NCBI GenBank assembly: GCA_009763385.1
Contig: CM019824.1
Location: forward strand, 109,944,660 to 110,008,659
DNA from: Coix lacryma-jobi var. lacryma-jobi
Lineage: Eukaryota > Streptophyta > Magnoliopsida > Poales > Poaceae
DNA length: 64,000 bases
Reading direction: 5' to 3'
Shown here one piece after another: positions 22,601 to 33,085 of the stretch. A model generated the notes under the pieces. That model did not search any database, was not told the origin of the DNA, and saw only the letters and a list, made by a program, of their open reading frames with translations. The first letter of the stretch is position 1. The number at the start of each line of letters is the position of its first letter. The position numbers were made by a program, and so were the translations under genes.

Positions 22601-23002
22601 CCGATGAGGGGAGTGCAAAGGATCGGCATAAAGAAAAAACTAGCATCGAGATATGTAGGACCATATCTTATCTTAAAGAGAAAGGGAGAAGTATCGTATC
22701 AACTTCAGTTACCCGAAGCTATGAGTTCGATCTTTCCAGTTTTTCATGTCTCCCAGCTGAAGAAATGTCTACATGTACCCGAAGAAAGAATAGAACCACA
22801 AGAGTTAAAGCTTACCTCTGACCTAACCTATCAAGAACAACCAGTGCGAGTTTTGGACAGCAAGGAGAGAGTAACTCGCAGTCGTGTTGTGAAAGTATAC
22901 AAGGTGTTATGGAGTCATCCTGACGATGGAGATGCAACCTGGGAAAAACCGAAGACTATCTCCAGAAAGTTTATCCAGTTTTTCATGATCAATGGTCAGT
23001 AA
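19643..23002 (+). pseudogene. pol: G1 pol with C-terminal chromodomain
   Basis: Domains in order: protease VVLFDSGSSDSF (19737); reverse transcriptase from PISRRLYHMPPNELAEL, with catalytic VVFLDDILVYS (20680-20712); RNase H FDVFCEASKIGLGC (21125) and YTNHKSLKYTF; integrase zinc region HPGSSKMYH...CDTCCRVK (21770-21870); core with D in SMDFITGLP (21950), D in SDRGPQF (22135) and E in GQTERVNQ (22240); and a C-terminal chromodomain, KVYKVLWSHPDDGDATWE (about 22890-22945). It is broken by frameshifts near 20995 and 21165 and stops at 21356, 22319 and 22526. Chromodomains of plant chromoviruses are linked to targeting of H3K9-methylated chromatin. Motifs are otherwise intact. Confidence 0.9.
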
Positions 23003-23036
23003 ATCTCGAGACGAGATTTCTTTAAGGGGGGAAGGG
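23001..23036 (+). other. G1 stop-codon hairpin and polypurine tract
   Basis: The pol stop TAA (23000-23002) overlaps the inverted repeat AAATCTCG/CGAGATTT (23001-23019). This is followed by the plus-strand primer TAAGGGGGGAAGGG (23023-23036) immediately before the 3' LTR. G6 has the same arrangement. Confidence 0.8.
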
Positions 23037-23037
23037 T

Positions 23038-25382
23038 TGTAACACCTCTGGTGTTAAGCTAGCATAACATTATCATCTCATCATGCATAATCATCTCATG
23101 AGCATGGAGCATTCATATGTTGCTTTCTTGTTCACATAAAATGTCATTTCATGTGTTGGTATGCATATAAACCTGCAACAATGTGTTGTTGTTTGGCTTG
23201 TCTTGGAGTGGTTTGGTTTTTCTAACCATCTAACTTTGTTGAGGAGTGAAAATGAGGCCATGTTTATACTGGTCTTTTTGGCTAATCAAGTTGCTAGACC
23301 CTAGTCAACCCTATAGAGCCTAAAGAGTCCTTTCGTTTGACTAACTAAAACCTCCTTGATAGAAGCTTTGCATGGCTGAGTGCCCTTAAGCAAACGTGTG
23401 TAGAATTTAGAGTAGAACAAAAGTTGTTTAGGGGTCAACTCATGAAAATGGGTCTAACAAGGTGTTTTAGGGCCCACAAGGCCGAATTGGATGGGTTTTG
23501 GACTTAGAAATTTTCCTAAGTCCTAAAACCAGGTTTCAGTTCGGCCTAGCCATGTTTAGCATTTTCCCGAGCCTAAACCAAGTCGAACCAGTGATTGATC
23601 TTATAACCAAAGTTGTAGCTAGTATATAGCTCTAACCTATGGTGCAGTTGTTTTAGCTTTTCATGGAGTGGTTAAGAAGTTAATCGTGTTTGAAAATAGG
23701 CCGTCAGTAGGCCATCAGGTGACTGAATCAGTCGATTCAGTTTGAATCGGCCGGGGGAGTGGCCGACCGCGCGCAGAGCTTGAGCGCCGCGTGGCGCCCG
23801 ATTCCCGGCCAAGGCCAGCCAGCGCGCGCAGCGTGGCGTGCTTATGCGCTCGCGCACGCACACCCCCACCAGAAGCCCTCTCTCCCTCTCTGCCTCGCTA
23901 TGTTTGCTCTCGCCGGCGACCGAGCGGGTGAAAGGGGGAAAAGCCGCGTGCCGCCGCCGTTCGCCGTGCCTTTGCCCCGCAAACCGCAGCGCCAGCCTCA
24001 GTTCGACCTCCCCCATCTTTTGCCTTAGCCAGTTCTCGCCGCAGACGCCTAGGTAAGCCACGGGACGAGCTCCTGCCATGGCCGCCATGGCCGCCATGAC
24101 CGCCGAGCTCGGTCCGCCATGGTCGGCTTCCTTTCCGTGGGTTTCGTGATGTCTTAGCTAGAGTTCGTGAGTCTGTGAGGGTCCAGGAAGAAAGTAGTGG
24201 AGTCGGTTTGGCCGATTAGGGTTTGAGTGTCTCGGTACACTGCCGTCCAACGCCCGCCATGCGCACCGGCGATGGCATGCTCGTGTTTCCACAGTATCGT
24301 CCGCGAATCCTTAGCTCCTTGCTTCGCGTTAGGGTTGAGTGAGCCAGAGGAGTGGGGAGAAGGAGTTGGTTTGGCTCGTCGTGGTCAGAGACGGCCGGCG
24401 TGGTGAGTCCGCGCCGCTGTGGCCGCCATTAGCGACGGCGAGCTCGATCCGCCGTGTTGCTAGGCTAGAATGTGGTACCGATCAATGCGGAAGGAAGAGG
24501 GGAGTCGAGTAAGGGTGATGGTTTCGCCGGAGGAGCCGCCGTCGACGAGCTCCGGCGAGGTCAACGTCTCCCCTATTTTTGGGAGTATGACGCGTGGGGC
24601 CAGTTTGACTGTGGGTCCCGGTGGTCAGTCTCTCGGGTGAAGTGGAGTCGGGTGCGCATAGCAATTAGGGTTCTGTGTTTTTGTTTTGATGTTTTGCAGA
24701 AATGTTAATAATGCTTGTTTAATTCATAACTTGAGTTCTGGTGATCCAGTTAATGTGAAATAAATTTTGTTATGTTTGTTTCGATAAGTTCTATGCATGA
24801 AAAATATAAAATGTCCCGTTTGTGATAGTTTGATGTGCAGTAGTAATTAATTTGTGTTTTGGCTGATATCTTGTTTAATGCCTAGTAATTTATGTATTGC
24901 TTACAAAAATGTGATTCCTGTTTTGTTAGGATTGTTGAGTGATGTAGAGTCACAGAAAAATAATAGATGTTGTTTGACTGTGGAAAAATCTGAAGTTAGC
25001 TTTTAAATTGATTAAATGATGTTTACTTGTATGATTTTTAGTAATTAAAATATATGAGATATGAGCTTGATAATTTTTATAGACTGCTCTTGTCCTAAGA
25101 AGTTCTAGATAAAAATGTGAAATTTGTTGTTTGACACTTTCCAAGATGAGGTGTAGTTCAAAGTGCTTTTCACCCTATTATTTGTCTTTTTCATACAGAA
25201 CAGTGCTTATATCCAAATGCCATGAAATTTGTACAGCATGCTTTATTCTCAGATGTGGATCTACAGTAATTTTTGTAGATTTTTATAAAAATGTTAGCTT
25301 TGAGTTGCTGTTATAGGCTTATTTTATTGGGTTAATTTGTTTAATTAAGCTAAGCTTGTGCATCTCTTTTATGTGGGACCAG
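23038..25382 (+). repeat. G1 3' LTR, 5' part
   Basis: It starts TGTAACACCTCTGGTGTTAAGC right after the polypurine tract. An AT-rich start is followed by a GC-rich block (about 23740-24640) and AT-rich sequence again. AGTATATAGC at about 23618 could be a TATA-like box, and CCTAG-GTAAGC at 24053 is a good splice-donor match after the GC-rich block. The LTR is cut at 25382 by Athila element A (flank ACCAG), and its remainder is not found in the window. Confidence 0.82.
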
Positions 25383-27246
25383 TGTTGGTAGTTCTTAACT
25401 ACACCTAGGATAGGGTAGCTAAAGTAGCTATCTACTAATGCCAAGCGGGGTTGTCACTCCCGACACTAGTAGGAGCTAACTAGCGAGAATGCAATCTACC
25501 AGGAGGAGATTCTGCAAGCGCACAGAACTATCGTAGTAGCACTTCCCTGGGAGTACCAGGTGTCGATTTATTTGATCCCAAAGGAAGGCTAGGGTGGTGT
25601 ATGAGTCGAGTCAAGGAGGGGATGAGAGTCGAAGAATGAGAAAAGGGAAAGAGGAGAAGAGAGGAGACGAAAGGGGTGAGAGAGGATGAGAGGCTAGAAA
25701 GAATATATGGATGGATAGGTAAGGATGAATGAAATGGCTAAGGTAAGGTGGATAAATAGGTAGATGGATAGAATGGGATAACTAAGGATAACTAATATAA
25801 CTAACTAGTAACTACTAACTACTCCTAGATAACTATGAAGCAAGATAACTACAAAGCAAGATAGGCAAATGTCAATTAAGCAACCAAGTTAAGTATAGTT
25901 TTATTCCTATCTTATCAAGTACCGAGGCGTACTAGACTTTACCACTGACTTAGGTTGAACGCTAGCACAACGAGCCTTACCGTTAAACTGGGCCAACTAC
26001 GTGGTGGAATTCAAGGCGCACAGGGCTGTCATCACCTGCTTGCTACCACAGCTATCCGGGGGTCCAGCCGTATCTGAAGGTAAGTCTATAACTAAGCACC
26101 ATGCTTAATTATATTCTAACTATCTCTACGCTAGCTTTGAATAGACACACCCTTGTGGACGTCAAAGCAAATACTTGACTTAATAAGATAAACACTAAAC
26201 TAACTAAGCAACCTATTGGCAAAGATCAAACACTAAGCTCACTAGAGATTAACTACTATGGCTAAGTGAATTGAACTGTAGGGATAACTAGGTCACACTG
26301 AAGGCACTTGATAAAGTAATACTAAAAGTAATACTTAAAGTAATACTGAAGTAAAATTGGAATAATGATAAGTGTACCTGAGATATAAGAGAGCAAACCA
26401 GACCAGAGATGCCGGGAACTCAACCGACCTCCGATGCCAGTCACTCGCACCCGCTTCTCTCCTAGCAAGCTCTACGCTACTATACCACTGGTCAGGGCTG
26501 AGCTGTGCTAAACTAAGAGCCGCGCTGCAGCGAGGGCACTAGAGCTGTGCTCTCTCTACTAGCTAACCTACTTGCCTAAGCTCTCTGAGCTTGTAACCTA
26601 GCTCTCACTTGCTTTCTTGTTTCTTCCTTCTTTCGCTTCTTGCTTGAAATGAAATGATGCCTCCATGGGGGTATTTATAGCCTTGTGAAGTGAGTGGGGT
26701 ACTTATAGGGGGCAGCCAACCGACCTAGGGCAAACCCTAGTGGCGGGCGCCAGCCCTAGGTGGTGGCCACCACCCCCCTGGCCGTTGGATGCATCGTCAT
26801 TGATCCAACGGTCTCCAGGCACTCCTCGAAGGCGGTTGCATGTCGGTTGCATGTCCAGATAACCGTCATTCGGTCATGATCCACGCCACTCCCCTCCTGA
26901 GCCCTCCGATGCCACTGACCTAGTGACCAGGGGCCAAGAATTGGCCCTGGGGTGGTCACACGGATCAGTGATGTGGCAGGGGGGAAGTTTGGGCCTCTCC
27001 TTTTGGCGGGCGCCACCTAGGGGTGGCGGGCGCCACCCCACTAGGGCCCAAATGGGCCCTGCTGAGTGGGCTTGGCCTTTGGTGGTTCAAATATCCAAAT
27101 TTGGTTCAAATCCTGCATTCAAATCAAAATCTATGGACATGTGGAATTCGGTTAGTTTGAAACCTATTTGACTACATTTCATGCCTTTTTGGTGAATTTT
27201 AGGGTAACATGTTGATGGTAAAACAGGTGTTTAAGGACCATCAACA
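25383..27246 (-). repeat. A 3' LTR
   Basis: The element-strand start is TGTTGATGGTCC and the end ...AACTACCAACA, 1864 bp. It is preceded on the element strand by a polypurine tract. The ends match B at 31676 and 32898. A short palindrome lies at the LTR start, where TGTTGATGGT recurs in inverse in GGTAAAACAGG...ACCATCAACA (27215-27246). Confidence 0.85.
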
Positions 27247-27260
27247 AGCTCCCCCAAGCT
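27247..27260 (-). other. A polypurine tract
   Basis: The element-strand sequence CTTGGGGGAGCT directly precedes the 3' LTR and would prime plus-strand synthesis. Confidence 0.75.
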
Positions 27261-28885
27261 AACCTGTTGCACGTCCTCGAGCAACAATGCGGTTTAAGCA
27301 TTAAGCGTGAAATAGATAGCAACTTAAGATGTATACAAGTGCATATTGTATAGTGAGAAATAACTTAGTATATATCATTAATCTTAGCAATGTGGGGCTT
27401 ATAGCTTTTCACTTCAAACATGCAAGAGTGAAAGAAAGTAGTAGATAGGAAACTTTTATCTTGCTTAGGTTTAACTAGGATTTTGTCTGGAGGGTTTTTA
27501 AGGTTTTCAAAAGATAAAAACTCGCTTAAGTCCTTCAAGATTCACTCAATCACTCAATGGTGTTTAAATCCTCACTTAGGCCAAAATGTAGCCTCTCCTA
27601 TTTCTAAAGAATGATATGTGGAGTTATAGGTAGGCTAAGAATCATGAGCAAATTGCCTAATGTTTATTGCTAAGCTAGACACTCAGATCATAAGGAGCAG
27701 CAAATCATAAAAATTGATCAAGATGTGCATGTGTGGTTATGTGGAAGTGTATAGAGAGATATTTCATAATCATTCCTAGTTAATTTCTGGGGTCTAGAGC
27801 TAATGATAACTCTCTCTGTCTCTTTTTTTCCGATAGTGAGAAGACAAAAATGTGTCCTCACATTTTCTCAGGACATAGTCCGCTCTTGAGCTACTTTGCT
27901 CACCTTTTTTTTATATCTCTCTTTTTTAGCTCTAGATTTTCCCCAGATTGTCTATAGGAAAGGATTTTAGAAATGAAAAAGGGGGAAGAGAGAGAAATGC
28001 TTATTCCCAGTGTCGGAATAGCATAAGGCTAGCAATGGAACGTTTGGCATGGTATTGCATATCTCTAGTGTAGAGAATGAGCAATTTATTTGGTGGTTGC
28101 AAACTTCCAAAGTGGATAGTAAGCAATATGGTGGGTGTGTGTATCTTGATCAAAAGATATGATAAACTTATCTACTAAGATCTATGAGGTCTAACAAAGC
28201 TCAACACAGACAAAGCTCTTTGTGGTTTTGACTAACAAATATTTGGCTAGTGGTGGGATGGGATAAAGAGGAACTTTTAGCAAGGTTTTCATGATTTTTA
28301 AAAGAAATCCTCCAGATTAGGTCCTAATTTCACCTTAGCAAGTTTAAAGAATTACTCTATTTCTTACTAACTTTATTCACTAAGCATGATTTCAGTTAAA
28401 ACATGTGCAACCCACAAAAGCTACAACTTAGATAAAACTAGTTATTCTAACTATAGCAATAGCATTTGCATGACATATTTTATTTCTTATTCAGGTTTCA
28501 ACTTGTTTCAGCAGATTTCATCAATTTTATTCATGGAATGGTTACTTAGGCAAGCATATAACATTCAAAAGATATAGAATTTAAGGACCGAACATAAAGA
28601 GTAAGGTTGAAACATACCTTATTGGCGCGAGGATCTCCCCCAAGCTGGCTTCTTGCTTGGTGAAGGGTCTTCATCTTTCTCGGACGAAGCTCTTGTTCTC
28701 ATTTTATTGAAAAGGAAATTATCTAATGTTGTGAAAAAGGGAAACTATCTTATTATAATATTTTATTATTCTAGATAAGTTAACATATACTTATGCATAT
28801 AACTAATGATAACTGATTTTTTTAGTTACATGCATGACATATGTTATTTATTTGAAAAAGGGAAATTTAAAAGTAAATCCATACC
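27261..28885 (-). other. A internal noncoding region
   Basis: About 1.6 kb of AT-rich sequence with no supported ORF lies where RT and integrase would normally be. A second polypurine-like match (CTCCCCCAAGCT, 28635-28646 on plus) repeats the tract next to the LTR. Confidence 0.6.
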
Positions 28886-30766
28886 TTAGATCCATGGAAT
28901 TTCATCCTTATTGGGTGGATCTTCTTCCTTGGGTGCTTCTTCTTTAAGTTCTTCATCGAGTTCTTCTTCTTTTGGCACCTCTCCTCTGTCATGTGAATTA
29001 CACAACTCAGGAGAAGGTGGTTCTTTCTTTCTGTTCCACATTATTCTTGGGCGCCTCTTCTTAGTACGAACGAGTTTTGCTTCCTGCATGTTAGCGGCAT
29101 ATGCGGGACCACGGGAAAAGGAGAATATTTCCTTCATCCCTCCTAATGTCATTTACATTTTACCACTCCCCACATATATGAAAGCATCAACAGTGTTCAA
29201 GAAAGGTGTACCTAAGATTAGAGGCACATCTTTCCTATTTCCCATATCTAGTATTATGAAATCAGCAGTAACATATGAACCTGTAATATGAACAGGTAAA
29301 TCAGTGACTATTCCTTCTACATAGCATGTTGATTGATCAGCTAACACAACATAGGCAGATGTGGATGACATGGGTGGAAAGAACGAGTTTTCATAAAAAT
29401 ATTTAGATAAAATGTTCACACTCGATCCTAAATCACACATGGCATTTTTAAAGACTTCACCAAAGATTGAGCATCTAATTATGGGACTACCAGGATCACT
29501 CTTTTTAACAGTCATGGTTTGATCTTCATAATAGTTAAAATATTTTATTTCAACCATATTTGCAGTTTCCATGTTAGGTTTAGCCGGAATTTTGCCGATT
29601 TCAAAAGATGGTATGATAGCAGCAAGTTGAGCTAATTGGGTTTCTAACATCTTATTAAAGCTAAGTTGATTTTTTAGAGCAGATGAGAAATCTTCCAATT
29701 TAGCATTTATGTTCTCAAGCATTTTATCATTGGACATTAATTTCTTATTCAAAAATTCAGTAGTTCTACCTTGAGAGTAGACTAGATTCTTTAAGAACGA
29801 GAAATTATCAGTACTTTGGAAATTAGAGCGAGGGAATGAATTATTACCTTGAGAGTTGGAGTGCTGATTCCATCCTTGATTTTGTTGGCGGAAACCGTTG
29901 TTGTTGTTGATGATGATGAAGTTCAAATCTTCATGTAACTCGGGGCAGTGGTTCCCAGAATGTCCGGTTTCTCCACAGACTTCACAAGTCATGTAGGATT
30001 CCAGAGATTGGACACTCTCTTGTTGGTTCATCTTCTCACAGCTATCCAGCTTCTTTGCCAGCAGGTCCATCTTGGCCACGATCATGTTGGCCTCCTTAAG
30101 GGAATGCATACCTCACTTACGGGGCTGCAGTCTCTCATCATTCCATCCTTGGTTCGACACCATCTTCTCTATGAGAGCCTTAGCATCTGCAATATTCAGA
30201 GAAAAGAATGCACCGCCGGTGGCGGCATCCAAATGGCTTCTAGAGAGTGGGGTTAGGCCATGGTAGAAGTTCTGGATCAATAGCCAGTCCTCCATACCAT
30301 GGTGTGGACATGCAGTGACATACTCTTGCATTCTCTCCCAAGCCTCGGGAATAGATTCCTCGGCTTGTTGCGTAAAGCTGGAGATTTTGATGCGAAGAGC
30401 GTTCGTCTTGCCCATCGGAAAGAATTTGGCGAGAAAAGCATTGGAACACTTATCCCATGTGTCTACAGCGTTGCGATCAGTATAGAACCATTGCTTCGCT
30501 TTTCCTAGGAGAGAAAAGGGAAAGAGACGAAGACGGATGGCTTCTTGGGTTATCCCCTTAATGGTGAAGGTGCCGCAAATCTCCAAGAATTAATGGAGAT
30601 GAGCATTGGCATCCTCATGGGCTTTGCCACAGAACGGGCTAGCTTGGACCATCGTGATCAGAGCCGGTTTCAACTCAAAATTGAGGTTGGCATCGATCAC
30701 GTCTGGTCCTGTCGCTACATTAGCGGCAGAAGGAGCAGAAAACTCACGAATGGTCTTGTTGGCCAT
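28886..30766 (-). pseudogene. gag: A gag-protease of Athila type
   Basis: The ATG at 30766 opens MANKTIREFSAPSAANV. The gag core follows (FEICGTF-like, RLRLFPFSLLGKAKQWF, FLAKFFPMGKT, about residues 60-160). A CCHC knuckle is at about 29935-29980 (CEVCGETGHSGNHC). Next come an asparagine/glutamine-rich linker and a protease-like segment with CDLGSSVNIL (about 29425-29455) and LILGTPFLNTVDA. A basic RTKKRRPR patch and an acidic PKEEELDEELKEE tail end the protein at 28886. Stops at 30590-30592, 30113-30115 and 29153-29155 break the frame and look like C-to-T changes. Confidence 0.82.
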
Positions 30767-30927
30767 CGTGAAGGTAGAACAAGATAAGAAAGAAAGAAGT
30801 TGAAGAAGATGAAGGAAAAAGATAAGAAGGACTAAGGAAAGAAAGAATGGGGAAAGATGGGATTCGCTAAGCGGGAGCTTAAGCGAAGATAAATTCAACA
30901 AGGACTCGAAGGATACACCGATTGCAT

Positions 30928-30945
30928 TCCCCGGCAACGACGCCA
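30928..30945 (-). other. A primer-binding site (tRNA-Asp type)
   Basis: The element-strand TGGCGTCGTTGCCGGGGA lies eight bases from the LTR. It differs by one base from TGGCGCCGTTGCCGGGGA, the tRNA-Asp complement used by Athila elements. Confidence 0.85.
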
Positions 30946-30953
30946 GAAATGCT

Positions 30954-31675
30954 TGTTGGTAGTTCTTATCTACACCTAGGATATGGTAGCTAAAGTAGCT
31001 ATCTAATAATGCCAAGCGGGGTTGTCAGTCCCGACACTAGTAGGAGCTAACTAGCGAGAATGCAATCTACCAGGAGGAGATTCTGCAAGCGCACAGAACT
31101 ATCGTAGTAGCACTTCCATGGGAGTACCAGGTGTCGATTTATTTGATCCCAAAGGAAGGCTAGGGTCGTGTATGAGTCGAGTCAAGGAGGGGATGAGAGT
31201 CTAAGAATGAGAAAAGGAAAAGAGGAGAAGAGAGGAGATGAAAAGGATGAGAGAGGATGAGAGGCTAGAAAGAATATATGGATGGATAGGTAAGGATGAA
31301 TGAAATGGCTAAGGTAAGGTGGATAAATAGGTAGATGGATAGAATGGGATAACTAAGGATAACTAATATAACTAACTAGTAACTACTAACTACTCCTAGA
31401 TAACTACGAAGCAAGATAGGCAAATGTCAATTAAGCAACAAAGTTAAGTATAGTCTTATTCCTATCTTATCAAGTACCGAGGCGTACTAGCCTTTACCAC
31501 TGACTTAGGTTGAACGCTAGGACAACGAGCCTTACTGTTAAACTGGGCCAACTACGTGGTGGAATTCAAGACGCACAGGGCTGTCACCACCTGCTTGCTA
31601 CCACAGCTCTCCGGGGGTCCAGCCGTATCTGAAGGTAAGTCTATAACTAAGCACCACGCTTAATTATATTCTAAC
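30954..31675 (-). repeat. A 5' LTR, inner part
   Basis: It matches 25383-26118 of the other A LTR and stops at ATTCTAAC, where the plus-strand LTR of B begins. With 32189-32898 it forms inverted arms of about 0.7 kb around a 513-bp spacer. Confidence 0.82.
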
Positions 31676-32898
31676 TGTTGATGGTCCTTAAACACCTGTT
31701 TTACCATCAACATTTTACCCTAAACTTCACCAAAAAGGCATGAAATGTAGTCAAATAGGTTTCAAACTAACCAAATTCCACATGTCCATAGATTTTTATT
31801 TGAATGCAGGATTTGGACCAAATTTGGAGAATGGACCCACCAGGAGACGAGCCCACTCAGCAGGGCCCAAATGGGCCTAAGTGGGGTGGCGCCCGCCACC
31901 CCTGGGTGGCACCCGCCACATGGAGAGGCCCAACTTCCCTCCTTGCCACGTCACCGATCCGTGTGACCTTTCCAAGGCCAATTCTTGGCCCTTGGTCACT
32001 AGGTCAGTGGCATCGGACGACTCAGGAGGGAGTGGCGTGGATCAAGACCAAATGGCGATTACTTGGACATGCAACCGACCTAACCACCGCCTCTCTAGAG
32101 CTCCTAGATGCCGTTGAATCAAGGGCGGTGCATCCAACGGTGATGGGGGTGGCGGCCGCCACCTAGGGCTGGCGCCCGCCACTAGATAGTTAGAATATAG
32201 TTAAACATGGTGCTTAGTTATAGACTTACCTTCAGATAGGGCTGGACCCCCGGATAGCTGTGGTAGCAAGCAGGTGGTGACAACCCTGTGCGCCTTGAAT
32301 TCCACCATGTAGTTGGCCCAGTTTAACAGTAAGGCTCATTGTGCTAGCGTTCAACCTAAGTCAGTGGTAAAGGCTAGTACGCCTCGATACTTGATAAGAT
32401 AGGAATAAAACTTTACTTAACTAGGTTGCTTTATTGACATTTGCCTGTCTTGCTTCGTAGTTATCTTGCTTCGTGGTCATCTAGGAGTAGTTATTAGTTA
32501 GTAGTTAGTTATCTTAGTTACCCTTAGTTACTCTCTATCTATCTATCCATCCACCTTACCTTAGCCATCCATTTCATCCTTACCTATCCACCCACATATT
32601 CTTTCTAGCCTTTCATCATCTCCTCTCTCCTTTCCCTTTTCTTATTCTTTGACTCTCATCCCCTCCTTGACTCGACTCATACACCACCCTAGCCTTCCTT
32701 TGGGATCAAATAAATCGACACCTGGTACTCCCAGGGAAGTGCTACTACGATAGTTCTGTGCGCTTGCAGAATCTCCTCCTGGTAGATTGCATTCTCGCTA
32801 GTTAGCTCCTACTAGTGTCGGGATTGACAACCCCGCGTGGCATTAGTAGATAGCTACTTTAGCTACCCTATCCTAGGTGTAGTTAAGAACTACCAACA
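31676..32898 (+). repeat. B 5' LTR with internal deletion
   Basis: It starts TGTTGATGGTCC and ends ACTACCAACA, 1223 bp. Compared with the A LTR, about 640 bp (equivalent to roughly 26120-26745) are missing, joined near 32184. Confidence 0.83.
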
Positions 32899-32906
32899 AG
32901 CATTTC

Positions 32907-32924
32907 TGGCGCCGTTGTCGGGGA
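32907..32924 (+). other. B primer-binding site (tRNA-Asp type)
   Basis: TGGCGCCGTTGTCGGGGA lies eight bases after the LTR and differs by one base from the tRNA-Asp complement. Confidence 0.87.
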
Positions 32925-33085
32925 AGGCAATCGGTGTATCGGTTGAGCCCGTGTCGAATTTATCTTCGCTCAAGCTCCCGCTTAGCGAATCCCATCTTAC
33001 CCCATTCTTTCTTTCCTTAGTCCTTCTTATCTTTTCCCTTCATCTTCTTCAACTTCTTTCTTTCTTATCTCATTCTATCTTCACG

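Larger units (their letters stand above)
1..25382 (+). mobile_element. G1: Gypsy chromovirus with extra H3-tail ORF, interrupted by C1
   Basis: Element order on the plus strand is LTR tail, Met-tRNA-type primer site, leader, extra ORF, gag with CCHC knuckle, protease, reverse transcriptase, RNase H, integrase, chromodomain, polypurine tract and 3' LTR. This order with a terminal chromodomain is diagnostic of Gypsy chromoviruses; the long LTR and RT style suggest the Tekay/Del branch (inference). It is interrupted by Copia C1 at 1645-17356, and its 3' LTR is broken at 25382 by Athila element A. The coding regions carry several stops and frameshifts, so it is not autonomous now. An extra ORF before gag (orf0) has, as I recall, been reported for rice RIRE3/RIRE8-type elements, which would be relatives. 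Confidence 0.88.
25383..31675 (-). mobile_element. A: Athila-type Gypsy element without RT or integrase
   Basis: LTR pieces at 25383-27246 and 30954-31675 flank a minus-strand gag-protease frame. The primer site complements tRNA-Asp as in Athila elements. The internal region is only 3.7 kb and has no reverse transcriptase, RNase H or integrase, so the element would depend on partners. The right LTR is cut at 31675 by the LTR of element B. Confidence 0.82.

Noticed and set aside
31804..32166. A 120-residue ORF in the B LTR
   Set aside because: It is not kept in the A LTRs and has no domain; it is LTR sequence.
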